Assembly: GCA_028706415.1 (NCBI GenBank)
Contig: JAQWBK010000001.1
Location: forward strand, 1 to 51,190
DNA: 51,190 nucleotides
Source: Oscillospiraceae bacterium
GTDB lineage: Bacteria > Bacillota > Clostridia > Oscillospirales > Acutalibacteraceae
Direction of reading: 5' to 3'
Both the position numbers and the translations under genes were made by a program. Shown here piece by piece: positions 1-9,265 of the stretch (position 1 is its first letter; each line of letters opens with the position of its first letter). The notes under the pieces were generated by a model. That model saw only the letters and a program-made list of their open reading frames with translations. It was not told the DNA's origin and did no database searches.

Positions 1-1308
1 GCCCTGTGCGTGGGGGCTGAGCTGATAGGTAATACCCTTTCGATGATGAACAGCCTGGACGGTGAGCTGCAGTTTTCAAATCGCGCCGATTATGTCAGCT
101 TTATGAATAAGGGAGAGGATATTCGGGCGGCACTCAAACAGGTGGAGGGTGAGGAAGGATCATTCTATCGGGTGGAAAACACTAATGCACGCAATGCAAA
201 TGACGGCATGTCGGTTGGGTATCATTCATTGAGCCACTACTCCTCGTTTTCCCATCGTGACACCTTTGAGTTTTTAAACAACTGCGGGATTATGTGTCTT
301 TCCGACTATAAAATATTCAGATATTACGGCTCAACAACCCCATTGGATGCTGTTTTGGGGGTCAAATATGTATTCAGCCAATCCGAACGCCGAGCCGGCT
401 ATATTCCAACCGTAATTAGTGCGGGGGACCTTCCCCTTTGGCGAAATCAATATGCCCTGCCCCTTGCATTCTTTGCAGACAAGGATATTCTAAAATTAGA
501 AAGCGAGCCTGCCAAGCCCTTTAAAACGCTGAACAGCTTTTTATCCGCCTTGGGGGGGGAACCCAAAAGCTACTACTCTCCCTTGGAGATTACAACATAT
601 TTTGACGGAAAAGAGATTGATGTAACCGGGGAGAATTATTGTATTGAGCGATCGGCGGAGCTGTCATTTTCAATTAATAATCCCCGAAGGCAGCATGTTT
701 TGCTTTATTTTAATAGCAATTTTAATGAATTCAGCCCGGTTTATCTAAACGGTCGGCTGCTTAACACTTCGGGTGAACGGCTTGTCAGGGGGGTAATCGA
801 GCTTGGGGAACTTGACCCGGGTGAGGCGGTTGTATCTGTTTCGGTTCCCGAAGGCAAACACCGGATTTCCAATGTAAGCGCCGCCGCTTTTGAGTATTAT
901 GAATTCTCTGAGCTAGCATTTTGGCTTGCCCAACACTCCCCGGATGAACTGACGGTATCCCAAGACGGATGGGGTCAACCGCTGGTAAGCGGGCGGTTTA
1001 TAGCCCCGAGAGAGGGGGCATTATTCACATCGGTTCCGCAGGACAGAGGCTGGTCGGCGCACATTGACGGTAAGCCGGTAAAGACGATGGCCGTAGGCGG
1101 GGCATTTGTTGCGGTTCCGGTTACCGCCGGTGAACATTCATTTTCCCTGCGTTTTAAAGTTCCCGGCCTGACCGCCGGAATTGGTATCTCAGTGATCACG
1201 ACAATATTAAGTATAATCCTGATACTAATTTCGATTATAAAACTTCCAACAAATCAAGCAAAAAGGTTTAATACTGCTCTCATTATATCTATACAAAAAA
1301 GGGGCTGA
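1..1308 (+). CDS. YfhO family membrane protein, C-terminal part (5' end outside window)
   Basis: The reading frame is open from base 1, so the gene starts upstream and only its last 435 or so residues are here. The run of short motifs such as SMMNSLDG, YHSLSHYSS and NNCGI, then a beta-rich domain and one hydrophobic segment near the C-terminus (about residues 390-415, followed by a basic tail), matches the C-terminal half of YfhO proteins. These are large polytopic membrane proteins of Firmicutes linked to glycosylation of lipoteichoic acid or other envelope glycans. The N-terminal transmembrane part is not visible. The stop codon lies inside the terminator hairpin that follows. The family is fairly clear; the exact role in this organism is not. 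Confidence 0.8.
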   Translation, partial: ALCVGAELIGNTLSMMNSLDGELQFSNRADYVSFMNKGEDIRAALKQVEGEEGSFYRVENTNARNANDGMSVGYHSLSHYSSFSHRDTFEFLNNCGIMCLSDYKIFRYYGSTTPLDAVLGVKYVFSQSERRAGYIPTVISAGDLPLWRNQYALPLAFFADKDILKLESEPAKPFKTLNSFLSALGGEPKSYYSPLEITTYFDGKEIDVTGENYCIERSAELSFSINNPRRQHVLLYFNSNFNEFSPVYLNGRLLNTSGERLVRGVIELGELDPGEAVVSVSVPEGKHRISNVSAAAFEYYEFSELAFWLAQHSPDELTVSQDGWGQPLVSGRFIAPREGALFTSVPQDRGWSAHIDGKPVKTMAVGGAFVAVPVTAGEHSFSLRFKVPGLTAGIGISVITTILSIILILISIIKLPTNQAKRFNTALIISIQKRG

Positions 1309-1324
1309 TTTATGCGTCAGCCCC
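1301..1324 (+). terminator. Rho-independent terminator of the YfhO gene
   Basis: An 8-bp perfect stem GGGGCTGA / TCAGCCCC encloses an 8-nt loop and is followed by TTTATACTATTTTATT. The TGA stop codon of the preceding gene is the end of the left stem arm, so coding sequence and terminator overlap. Confidence 0.75.
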
Positions 1325-1345
1325 TTTATACTATTTTATTGTCTC

Positions 1346-1503
1346 ATACTGTTCTCAAGTAAAAGGTGAGACAAAATTTGCGAGGATGTTTTTCGTCATG
1401 CAAGGCGGAGGAGGAGAGCGGGCTGACGCCCGCCGACGACAACAACGCTGTATGTCGGAAAACAGACCGCAAAGATGTCTTGATTTTTACTTGAGAGCAG
1501 TAT
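1346..1503. repeat. MITE-like inverted-repeat element, copy 1
   Basis: A 158-bp non-coding element is bounded by 19-bp terminal inverted repeats (left ATACTGTTCTCAAGTAAAA, right its complement with one mismatch). The interior is GC-rich and has the palindromic core GGGCTGACGCCC. Its right 75 bases recur almost exactly at 12780-12854, and the core recurs at 14.28 kb. No open reading frame is present, so it would need a transposase from elsewhere. Confidence 0.7.
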
Positions 1504-1504
1504 T

Positions 1505-1535
1505 AACCCCCCTCGGCTTTCAGCCGAGGGGGGTT
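1505..1535 (-). terminator. Strong hairpin downstream of htrA
   Basis: A 14-bp perfect stem (AACCCCCCTCGGCT with its complement) has a 3-nt loop and sits just beyond the htrA stop codon. On the minus strand the T-run after it is weak, so it may stop transcription or only protect the mRNA 3' end. It abuts MITE-like copy 1, and a related CCCTCGGCTGAAAGC hairpin lies beside copy 3. Confidence 0.55.
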
Positions 1536-1545
1536 GAGTTGTGGG

Positions 1546-3207
1546 TTATTCGCTGTACTCGGTGAGCTTGCAGCTAATGGTGTAATTGCTCTTCTTGCCG
1601 CTTCTGGGATCAACCCTCATCAGGGTCAGTGTTACCCTGTCCCCCACCTTGTGCTTAGACATCTCGTTGCGCAGAGTAATCCCGCTGTCCACCACAACAT
1701 TATCAATTTTCGTGATAATATCGCCGACCTCAACCTTTGTTCCACTCAAGGGCGAATTATCATTTATGCTTTGAATTTGGAAGCCCTCATAGCCGGGTTG
1801 GGTAATATCCAGCCCCGTAACTCCCAGCATCACGCGGTTTTTGACATAGCCGTATTTTATCAGGTCATTAACAATTGACTCCGCCTCTTTTATGGGAATA
1901 GAAAAGCCCAATCCTTCATATCCCTCGGCAGCTATCTTTGCAGAATTTATTCCTACCACCTGACCTTGCGAATTGAGCAGTGGGCCGCCCGAATTGCCCG
2001 GATTAATGGCGGCATCAATCTGAAGACATTTGATGGAATAACCGGTATCCTCATAAACATCCCGCGCCAATCCCGATACTATGCCTTGGGTGGTAGTCCA
2101 TGCAAGACCGCCCGCATTGCCTATTGCCACTATCTTATCGCCGAGTTTAAGGGCGGAGGAGTCGCCGAACTTGGCCGGTTCCAGCTTGACGGCACTTACC
2201 TTGATAACCGCAAGGTCGGTATCCCTATCGGCACCCACAACCTCTGCATCCTTATAAACGGTGCCGTCGTATGTCTTAACATCAACATGCTCATAGGGTT
2301 GGCCGTTATCCTTAGAAACAACATGCATGTTTGTGATGATATAGCCGTCCTCGCTCATTATAATGCCCGAGGCGGCACCTACCTCTTGTACCTGATGGCT
2401 ACCGCCAAACCCATAGGTGTTCACACGGTCATAAATTGTAATAACAACGGTGGAATGCAGGTTCATCTGCACAATCGAGCTGGTACTTAACCCCTGAGCA
2501 TCCGCGTCATTTTCGGCTATCTCAAGGTTGGGTGCATTTGAATTAACCTTGCCTGAGGTCGAGCTTGCATTATTATTTGAACCATTTTGTTTATTAATGT
2601 TGTTTTTGCTGAAGGCCATTGCAAGGAGCACCGACAGGGTAATGATTGCGGTGGCACATGTAACGCTCAGTATGGCAATGGCAATAGTTGCTCCCTTTTT
2701 CTTCTTGGGCGGCTTTGGGGGCGGGGGGGTATTGCCTGAGGGCTGCTGAGGGGGTGGGCTCTGCCAGCCATACTGATTATATCCTCCCTGAGGATTATAA
2801 CCGTTATTGTTGTACTGCTGCTGTTGAGAATATTGGGGAGAATAATCGTTTGTGTTGTTGGGCACCGGATTTTGTGCGTTTACGCCGTAATGGTAGGAGG
2901 TTTGCTCGACCGGACCGGTAGCCTGGGAGCCGCCTGCTTGGTTTGGAAAATTCCAAGAGGGGACGGCATTGTTTGGCTCCTGATTACCGCTTGCCTGGTT
3001 TGGTTGGTTCCAAGTCGGCGTAACCGGAGGGGTTACAGGGGGAGTTGATGCCCATTCCTCATTTTTGGGTTGAGCTTCCTGTTCGTTTGGGGTGGAAAAC
3101 TCGGTATCTAAGTTTGACCCATCGGGTTTTTCCTCCGGGGCGTTAACTTCCGGTTTATCCTCTTGGCTACTTGGGGCATTATTGTTTTCATCAAACCAAT
3201 CTGTCAT
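1546..3207 (-). CDS. htrA: HtrA/DegP-like membrane-anchored serine protease (S1C, PDZ)
   Basis: This 553-residue protein degrades or refolds damaged proteins at the outer face of the membrane. Residues 1-165 are a low-complexity acidic then Pro/Gln/Asn/Gly-rich cytoplasmic tail, residues 172-198 a single membrane anchor after KKKK, about 245-440 a trypsin-like protease and about 455-545 a PDZ domain. The catalytic triad is His295 (ITNMHVVS), Asp331 (DTDLAVI) and Ser406 (NPGNSGGPL). The tail is long for the family. The gene follows a histidine kinase and response regulator on the same strand with a 130-bp gap, as in CssRS-HtrA envelope-stress modules, which suggests (not shown) that they control it. 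The ATG start has AAAGGA upstream. Confidence 0.92.
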   Translation of the reverse strand: MTDWFDENNNAPSSQEDKPEVNAPEEKPDGSNLDTEFSTPNEQEAQPKNEEWASTPPVTPPVTPTWNQPNQASGNQEPNNAVPSWNFPNQAGGSQATGPVEQTSYHYGVNAQNPVPNNTNDYSPQYSQQQQYNNNGYNPQGGYNQYGWQSPPPQQPSGNTPPPPKPPKKKKGATIAIAILSVTCATAIITLSVLLAMAFSKNNINKQNGSNNNASSTSGKVNSNAPNLEIAENDADAQGLSTSSIVQMNLHSTVVITIYDRVNTYGFGGSHQVQEVGAASGIIMSEDGYIITNMHVVSKDNGQPYEHVDVKTYDGTVYKDAEVVGADRDTDLAVIKVSAVKLEPAKFGDSSALKLGDKIVAIGNAGGLAWTTTQGIVSGLARDVYEDTGYSIKCLQIDAAINPGNSGGPLLNSQGQVVGINSAKIAAEGYEGLGFSIPIKEAESIVNDLIKYGYVKNRVMLGVTGLDITQPGYEGFQIQSINDNSPLSGTKVEVGDIITKIDNVVVDSGITLRNEMSKHKVGDRVTLTLMRVDPRSGKKSNYTISCKLTEYSE

Positions 3208-3337
3208 ATCGGCTTCAATCCTTTCGAATATAATTCACATAAAAAAACTCCACCGGCGTAAATAGGCTTTGGCATTGTCTTTATTCTAACCCATTTTTGT
3301 GTACAATTCTTGAAGAAATTAATAATCAATTTTAAAA

Positions 3338-4777
3338 TTACTTAGAAGTGGACGAACTTGACAGCCAAAACTCGAATTCGCAATACTCATTTTGGACAGA
3401 GCGGACCTTTATCTCGCCATGATGAAGATTAATAATAGTTTTAACTATATACAGCCCCAAGCCCATTCCTGCCTTATCCAGACTGCGCGACGGGTCACTT
3501 TTATAAAACCGTTCAAAAATATGGGGCATTTCATGTGAAGGTATCCCCTCACCGGTGTTGCGGATGTTAAAGTAAACCCTTTTATCCCTATGCGAAATAT
3601 TAAGGGTAAGGGTACCACCCTCATTTATAAATTTTATCGCATTGTCAATCAGATTATACACAACCTGACCGATAAGATCGAAATCGGCAAGCACCTCTGC
3701 ACGTGCGCACTCCTCCAGCCCTGTAACCTGAATGTTTTTACCCTCAATGCGCTGCTCAAATGTCAAAAGGATGTTACACACCTGATCGGTCAGGTCATAA
3801 TATACCGGCTTGATATTAAGCTCTCCGTTATCAATTCGTGACAGATCAAGCATGGATTTCACCAGACGAGATAACCGCTTGACTTCATGGGTAACAATCC
3901 TGAGGTAATAGTTCCTTTTCTCCTCGGGTATGGTGCCGTCAAGAATGCCGTCAATAAATCCGGCTATGGTGGTCATGGGAGTTTTCAGTTCGTGTGATAC
4001 ATTGGCAATAAAGCTGCGGCGCATACCCTCGACCGAGGATAGAGATACCGCCATATTATTCAGTGAGGAGGCAAGCTCGGCCACCTCGTCCTGTCCGTTA
4101 ACCGGAATTCGACTGCTGAAATCTCCCGCTCCGAACCTGCGGGCTGCGGCTGCCATCTGGCGCAGCGGCCGAACCATGCGGAATGTCATAAGATATAAGG
4201 CTATAAAGGTCAGAGTCATAACCCCAAGCGCCGACAGAAAAAACACCTGAAGATTATTCATAAGATAAACGTTTAACCCCTGCGCCGATGTGGATGCAAA
4301 AACATATCCCAGCTGGAGCCGGTTGTTGTTCAGGGTTATGGGCTCACCCACCGTATAATGCCGGCTTGTGTAAACTCCGTCCAGCAGACCTACCTCGAAA
4401 AAATTGCCCTCTTCAATCTTCTTTATCAGCCCGGATGAAAGGGTAACATCCCCGAGTATGGGCTGGGCATTTTTCGAGCAAAGAATAACCTTGCCGTTGT
4501 TGTCTGTTATATAAATATATGCATCTATGGTCTCGGACATAAGATTTAGGTATGGATAGAGCGCACTTTCAATTATATTGTATGTCCCCATAATATTTGC
4601 AGTATTCTGGGCGGTTATCTGGGCCAAGCTTTGGGTATTTTCCTTAAGCAGCGCCTGCTTGTCAGCCACCCAGTATCTTGTGGAAAACAGCATCTGCATT
4701 CCGCCCATGGCAGCAAAGCTGACGACGATTATTATTGAAAGAACGGTAAAATATTTTGTGAAAATGCTCTTAAACAC
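3338..4777 (-). CDS. Sensor histidine kinase with HAMP domain
   Basis: I place the start at the GTG at 4777, which has GGAGGTG five bases upstream; an in-frame GTG at 4804 has no such site. The 479-residue product has a membrane helix at about 10-33, an extracytoplasmic sensing region to about 175, a second helix at about 178-199, a HAMP linker, the HisKA H-box (SHELKTP, phospho-acceptor His262) and an ATPase domain with N box NLIDNAIKF, G1 GEGIP, F box FERFYK and G2 GMGLGLYIVK. All catalytic motifs are intact. It lies 82 bases after the response regulator and almost certainly phosphorylates it. The signal is not evident from the sequence; neighbouring htrA suggests envelope stress. Confidence 0.92.
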   Translation of the reverse strand: MFKSIFTKYFTVLSIIIVVSFAAMGGMQMLFSTRYWVADKQALLKENTQSLAQITAQNTANIMGTYNIIESALYPYLNLMSETIDAYIYITDNNGKVILCSKNAQPILGDVTLSSGLIKKIEEGNFFEVGLLDGVYTSRHYTVGEPITLNNNRLQLGYVFASTSAQGLNVYLMNNLQVFFLSALGVMTLTFIALYLMTFRMVRPLRQMAAAARRFGAGDFSSRIPVNGQDEVAELASSLNNMAVSLSSVEGMRRSFIANVSHELKTPMTTIAGFIDGILDGTIPEEKRNYYLRIVTHEVKRLSRLVKSMLDLSRIDNGELNIKPVYYDLTDQVCNILLTFEQRIEGKNIQVTGLEECARAEVLADFDLIGQVVYNLIDNAIKFINEGGTLTLNISHRDKRVYFNIRNTGEGIPSHEMPHIFERFYKSDPSRSLDKAGMGLGLYIVKTIINLHHGEIKVRSVQNEYCEFEFWLSSSSTSK

Positions 4778-4859
4778 GCCGTCACCTCCGTGGGTACAAA
4801 TCACTTATTATTATCTTGTTTGACTTCGCGAGGCTTTATAATCGAGATTAAGCAGAATA

Positions 4860-5555
4860 CTATTCGCCGTCTTCCTTAACCTCAAACTTATACCCGACCC
4901 CCCACACCGTTTTCAGGGTCCATCTATCCGAAACGCCGTCAAGCTTTTCACGAAGCCGCTTTACATGAACATCAACCGTTCTGCTGTCGCCGTAATATTC
5001 AAAGCCCCAAACCTCATCCAGCAGCTGATCCCTTGTGTATACACGGTTGGGATTGCTGGAGAGATGATAAATAAGCTCCATTTCCTTGGGGGGTGTATCA
5101 ATCTGTTTACCCCGCACCCTAAGCTCATAGTTTTCCATGTTTATATATAGATTATCAAACTGAACTATCTTGGATTTCTGCTTGTTGTCACCGCTGCGGC
5201 GCAAAACCGCTTTAACCCGCGCAATAACCTCTTTGGCCTCAAAGGGCTTGACAACATAATCATCCGCCCCCAGCTCAAGACCCAAAACCTTGTCAAACAC
5301 CTCGCCCTTGGCGGTAAGCATTATGATGGGGCAGGAGGACTTTTTGCGTATCTCCCTGCATACCTGCCAACCGTCGAGAACCGGCATCATGATATCCAGC
5401 AGTATAAGCTCGGGCTTTTCACGCTCAAACATCTCCAGCGCCTGCGAACCGTTTGAGGCAATGCAAACCTCAAAATCTTCCTTTTCCAGATAAAGCCTCA
5501 AAAGCTCACATATGTTGCTGTCATCGTCAACCACCATTATTTTTCCGATAGACAT
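4860..5555 (-). CDS. OmpR/PhoB-family response regulator
   Basis: This 231-residue protein has a receiver domain (1-120) with acidic pocket Asp10-Asp11, phospho-acceptor Asp54 (ILLDIMMP), Thr81 and Lys103 (VVKPFEA). It is followed by a winged-helix DNA-binding domain (about 130-228) with the usual YTRDQLLDEVWG and RTVDVHVKRLREKL motifs. It is the first gene of a three-gene minus-strand set with the histidine kinase and htrA. The ATG start has a clear GAGGAGG site. Its target genes cannot be read from the sequence, although autoregulation and control of htrA are usual for this arrangement. Confidence 0.93.
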   Translation of the reverse strand: MSIGKIMVVDDDSNICELLRLYLEKEDFEVCIASNGSQALEMFEREKPELILLDIMMPVLDGWQVCREIRKKSSCPIIMLTAKGEVFDKVLGLELGADDYVVKPFEAKEVIARVKAVLRRSGDNKQKSKIVQFDNLYINMENYELRVRGKQIDTPPKEMELIYHLSSNPNRVYTRDQLLDEVWGFEYYGDSRTVDVHVKRLREKLDGVSDRWTLKTVWGVGYKFEVKEDGE

Positions 5556-5668
5556 TTCCCCAAACCTCCTCTAATCTTTTTATATTAATATTTTAGCAAA
5601 CAAAGCTTAACAGTTATGAACATTATTTAAATGTTTATTGAAAAAAGCATATAAAACTAATCAATATG

Positions 5669-8600
5669 TTATCCGCCAACCCTGTCCATCGCTTTTATCT
5701 CGTGGGTGGCATCAATTACCGTGTTGAGCGAAAACGAATAAAGCAGGCATTCCCGCACAGGCAGTCTCAGGGTTTTCTCCAGTGCCCGTGAATAAATGCG
5801 TAGCTGCTCTTTATATCGCTGTATCAGCATATCCGGCGTTTTTATATAATCGGTCTTATAATCAACCACCGTTAGCCCGCACCTTTCCTCGATTACACAG
5901 TCAGCAATCCCTTGAATAACCAGCATCTCATCCTCCCCGCCTTCCGGATCATCTCCATCCAAAAGCTCGGTTGCCGGAATTTCAATGGTGAAATGCACCT
6001 CACGAAGCAGGCGGTCGGCATTCTCCATCCTTGTATATAAATCGTTTTTAAAAAACCGTTTAACCCTATCAATCGGAATGGCCTCCCCCTGTTCGGGAGT
6101 AAGAAATCCTTGGTTTATCAGCCTGTCGACCTCGGTCTCGGCATTTTGGGCCGCCGCCTTATATTTTGCAAACTGCATGAAGGAATGAAGTGCCGTTCCC
6201 CGTTCGGCAGGTGTCAGCCCGCCCTGACTTAAAAATGCCGGACGGCCGACCGCCACATTTTCTCGCCGCACCTCTCCATGTGAAAGCTCGGATGCTGCAA
6301 GCTTGGCCGGCAATGCACTGAATTTGGAGTACGGATAGCTGTACTCCATCCTCCGCTCAATCTCGGATATAAATTCGCCATCCGGCTGTTCTCCCTGCTC
6401 TAAAGCCGCCTCGTTTTCTTGGGGGGGAGGGGAACGAAGAACCTCGATTTTCCAATCAAACTCCGCCGGTTTAACAGGAATGCCGTCGTCACCCGCCAAC
6501 CCCCGAAGATGGCCACCCGAGGGATGCCTAAGTGCCGCCGACAGCACCCAATCCCCTATCCCCGACCCACCCAGAACGGCATGGGGGGGCAGAGCATCAC
6601 TGTTCCCTATTAAGGCGGCTAAAGCCCCAAGTTTTTTTTCAGGGGAACCGACCGTCATCACCATACACAGCTTTTCTTTTGCCCTTGTCATTGCAACATA
6701 AAGCACACGAATTTCCTCGGCCCGCTCGCTGCGGGTCATGGTAAGGGATACCGCCAGGCGCGGAAGGGTGTTCCACTGGGTAAGGGTCTGGGAATCCCGC
6801 CGTTTGAACCCAACCCCCATTTCGGCGTGCAGCAACAGGTTGGCGTTTGAAGATTCACGATTAAACTGCCGCCCCAATCCGGCAAGAAGCACAATGGGGA
6901 ATTCCAATCCTTTGGAATTATGTATGCTTATTATGCGAACGGCATCCTCGGCTCCAACCGACGAAACGGCGGATATCTCTCCCTTTTGCCGCTCTACCCT
7001 GTCCAGAAACCTGACAAAAGCAGACAATCCCCTGAAGCCCTTTCGCTCGAACCGCCGTGCAGTTTCGTGAAGCATCCGGAGATTAGCCACCCTCTGAGAA
7101 CCGTGGCTCATGGCGGCGGCTACCGACGGTAGTGAGGCATCCTCATAAACTCTGTGTATCAGCCGGTCGGCGGGCAGGGTTACCGCCAGCACCCGCCAAT
7201 CGTCCACCCGCTTAAGGAACGCCGTAAGTCTGGTCCGGAGCTCGGCATTCTCACCTTTTTTTGAATATCTTCTCAGGGCGGTGAACAGCCGTCCTTCCCG
7301 ACAATTTAATCTTATGCAGGTGAGATCATCCGGGGTAAATCCGAATGCGGCAGATAAAAGCACCGACAAAAGGGGAACATCCTGAACCGGATTATCAATC
7401 ACACGAAGCAGTGATACAGCCACAGCCACCTCGGGGGCGGTGAATAATCCGCCCGAGGATGAGGTCCAGACCGGAATTCCGCAGCGGGTCAATTCATCGG
7501 CATAACCCTGGGCGTGGGCAGTCTTGCTTCGCAGAAGAATGCAGATATCCCCGTAACGCGCCCCTCTTTTCTCCCCGTTTTCGGTGACCTGAAAGTTCGA
7601 CATTATTTCATGGATTTTGGCGGCAATAACCCGCGCCTCGGCCGAGTCGCTGTCCTGGGTCTTGTCTCGGGTTGCCCCGTCAATAATCAAAAGCTCGGTA
7701 TCGCATCCATCCTGAGGCGAATATTCGGCGGCGGCTATTAATTCCTCCCGCCGGTCATAATCCATGCCGCAGATGCTTTTGGTCATAAGCTGCCTAAACA
7801 TAAAATTAACGGTATCGGTTATTTGGGGACGACTTCGGAAATTATGACCCAGCGTTATCGAGGCGGGGAATCCTTTGCCGTCAAAGGGCGGATAGCTGTC
7901 CCGTCGGGCAAGAAAAATTTCGGGCATGGCCTGACGGAAACCGTAAATGCTCTGCTTGACATCCCCCACCATAAACAGGTTCTTCTCATCCCGCGACAAT
8001 GCCCTGAAAAGGGCATCCTGGGCTGCATTTGTATCCTGATACTCGTCCACCATCACCTCATCATACCGCTGGGAAAGCTCATGCGCAAGGGGTGTTTTTG
8101 TGCCGTCTTGATTAACCAGTAATTCAAGCGACATATGTTCAAGATCGTTATAATCCACCAACCCTCGGGCCTTTTTCATTTCGCTAAACCGAACCGAAAA
8201 CCGCCGTACAGCATCAAACAGCACCTCTGCTTGTCCTGCCATTTCACGGATATCATCGCGGCATTCCTCTTGGCTGCCACAGAATAGGGCGGGCAGTTTT
8301 TTGGTGGCTTCGTCCTTGGCTTTATTCCGCAGGGCCTGAACCCTCTCCTTGCGGCTTTCATCCGGATATTTCCTGAGCTGAGGCAGGTTGCCGAAGGTCA
8401 GCCCCCCTACCGAAGCCCTTGCCATATCCCATGTCATTTCCGGTATGCTCAGGGCAGCCGATTCCAACATGTCACAATCCCGCTTTAGGGTTTGCGAGTA
8501 TCTTTCTGCCATGGTGGGATCCTCATCAGACAGGGAAACCGCCCTTGAAATAAGGGAGGCCGCCCCTTTTAGTATATCCCCCGCCCTATCCAGCACCGCC

Positions 8601-9238
8601 TTGCCCCAGGGGGTTTGCTCCAAGGGCAGGTCGGTGGTGTATTCGGCAAGCTTTTCTTCCAGCCATTTTTCAGGAAACGGATGGGATTGAACAAAGGAGT
8701 AAATTTTCAAAATCGTATTAAACAAAGGGCCGTCATTCTTGCCCGAACTTAAAAGCGCGGTGATATCACCAAATTCGGTTGAGTCCTCCTTATATAACTC
8801 CTCAACCACCTCCCCCAGTGCATCCTCGGCAAGCTGCATTGACTCTGTATCCTCCGCAATACGAAACTGAGGAGTGAGCCCCAAAAGGTGAAAATGCTCC
8901 CGCAGCAGGGAGGAACAAAAGCCATGCACCGTGCTTATATTGGCACGGGCTAGCATCATCTGCTGCCGTTGCAGCCTAATATCATCCGGATTTTCGCCGG
9001 CTTTTTTGGATAAAGCCCAAGACAGCCGCTGCTTCATCTCGGCGGCAGCCGCCTTGGTGAAGGTAACCACCAACAGACGGTCAATATCAACCGGCGCATG
9101 GTCGTCGGTAACCAACCCGATAACCCGCTCGACCAGCACCGAGGTCTTGCCCGACCCCGCCGCCGCCGATACCAGCAGGGTACCCCCCCGTGCATTTATG
9201 CACTGCAGCTGTTCACTTGTCCATTGCCGTTCCGCCAT
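5669..9238 (-). CDS. addA: ATP-dependent helicase/nuclease subunit A (AddA)
   Basis: AddA is the 3'-5' helicase and one of the two nucleases of AddAB, which resects double-strand DNA ends for RecA-dependent repair. The product (1189 aa from the ATG at 9238, near the family's usual length) has Walker A AAAGSGKT near the N-terminus, UvrD-type motifs including DYNDLE, DEYQDTN and GDVKQSIYGFRQ, and a C-terminal RecB-type nuclease domain with GIADCVIE and VVDYKTD (about Asp1126 and Lys1128). The ATG is preferred because GAGG lies nine bases before it; an in-frame GTG at 9253 overlaps that site. It lies 27 bases after addB and is surely cotranscribed with it. Confidence 0.95.
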   Translation of the reverse strand: MAERQWTSEQLQCINARGGTLLVSAAAGSGKTSVLVERVIGLVTDDHAPVDIDRLLVVTFTKAAAAEMKQRLSWALSKKAGENPDDIRLQRQQMMLARANISTVHGFCSSLLREHFHLLGLTPQFRIAEDTESMQLAEDALGEVVEELYKEDSTEFGDITALLSSGKNDGPLFNTILKIYSFVQSHPFPEKWLEEKLAEYTTDLPLEQTPWGKAVLDRAGDILKGAASLISRAVSLSDEDPTMAERYSQTLKRDCDMLESAALSIPEMTWDMARASVGGLTFGNLPQLRKYPDESRKERVQALRNKAKDEATKKLPALFCGSQEECRDDIREMAGQAEVLFDAVRRFSVRFSEMKKARGLVDYNDLEHMSLELLVNQDGTKTPLAHELSQRYDEVMVDEYQDTNAAQDALFRALSRDEKNLFMVGDVKQSIYGFRQAMPEIFLARRDSYPPFDGKGFPASITLGHNFRSRPQITDTVNFMFRQLMTKSICGMDYDRREELIAAAEYSPQDGCDTELLIIDGATRDKTQDSDSAEARVIAAKIHEIMSNFQVTENGEKRGARYGDICILLRSKTAHAQGYADELTRCGIPVWTSSSGGLFTAPEVAVAVSLLRVIDNPVQDVPLLSVLLSAAFGFTPDDLTCIRLNCREGRLFTALRRYSKKGENAELRTRLTAFLKRVDDWRVLAVTLPADRLIHRVYEDASLPSVAAAMSHGSQRVANLRMLHETARRFERKGFRGLSAFVRFLDRVERQKGEISAVSSVGAEDAVRIISIHNSKGLEFPIVLLAGLGRQFNRESSNANLLLHAEMGVGFKRRDSQTLTQWNTLPRLAVSLTMTRSERAEEIRVLYVAMTRAKEKLCMVMTVGSPEKKLGALAALIGNSDALPPHAVLGGSGIGDWVLSAALRHPSGGHLRGLAGDDGIPVKPAEFDWKIEVLRSPPPQENEAALEQGEQPDGEFISEIERRMEYSYPYSKFSALPAKLAASELSHGEVRRENVAVGRPAFLSQGGLTPAERGTALHSFMQFAKYKAAAQNAETEVDRLINQGFLTPEQGEAIPIDRVKRFFKNDLYTRMENADRLLREVHFTIEIPATELLDGDDPEGGEDEMLVIQGIADCVIEERCGLTVVDYKTDYIKTPDMLIQRYKEQLRIYSRALEKTLRLPVRECLLYSFSLNTVIDATHEIKAMDRVGG

Positions 9239-9265
9239 GAATATGTACCTCACATTCGGTTGATC

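Noticed and set aside
1966..2490. A 174-codon plus-strand open frame opposite htrA
   Set aside because: It lies wholly across the catalytic part of HtrA in the opposite frame and shows no domain or ribosome site.
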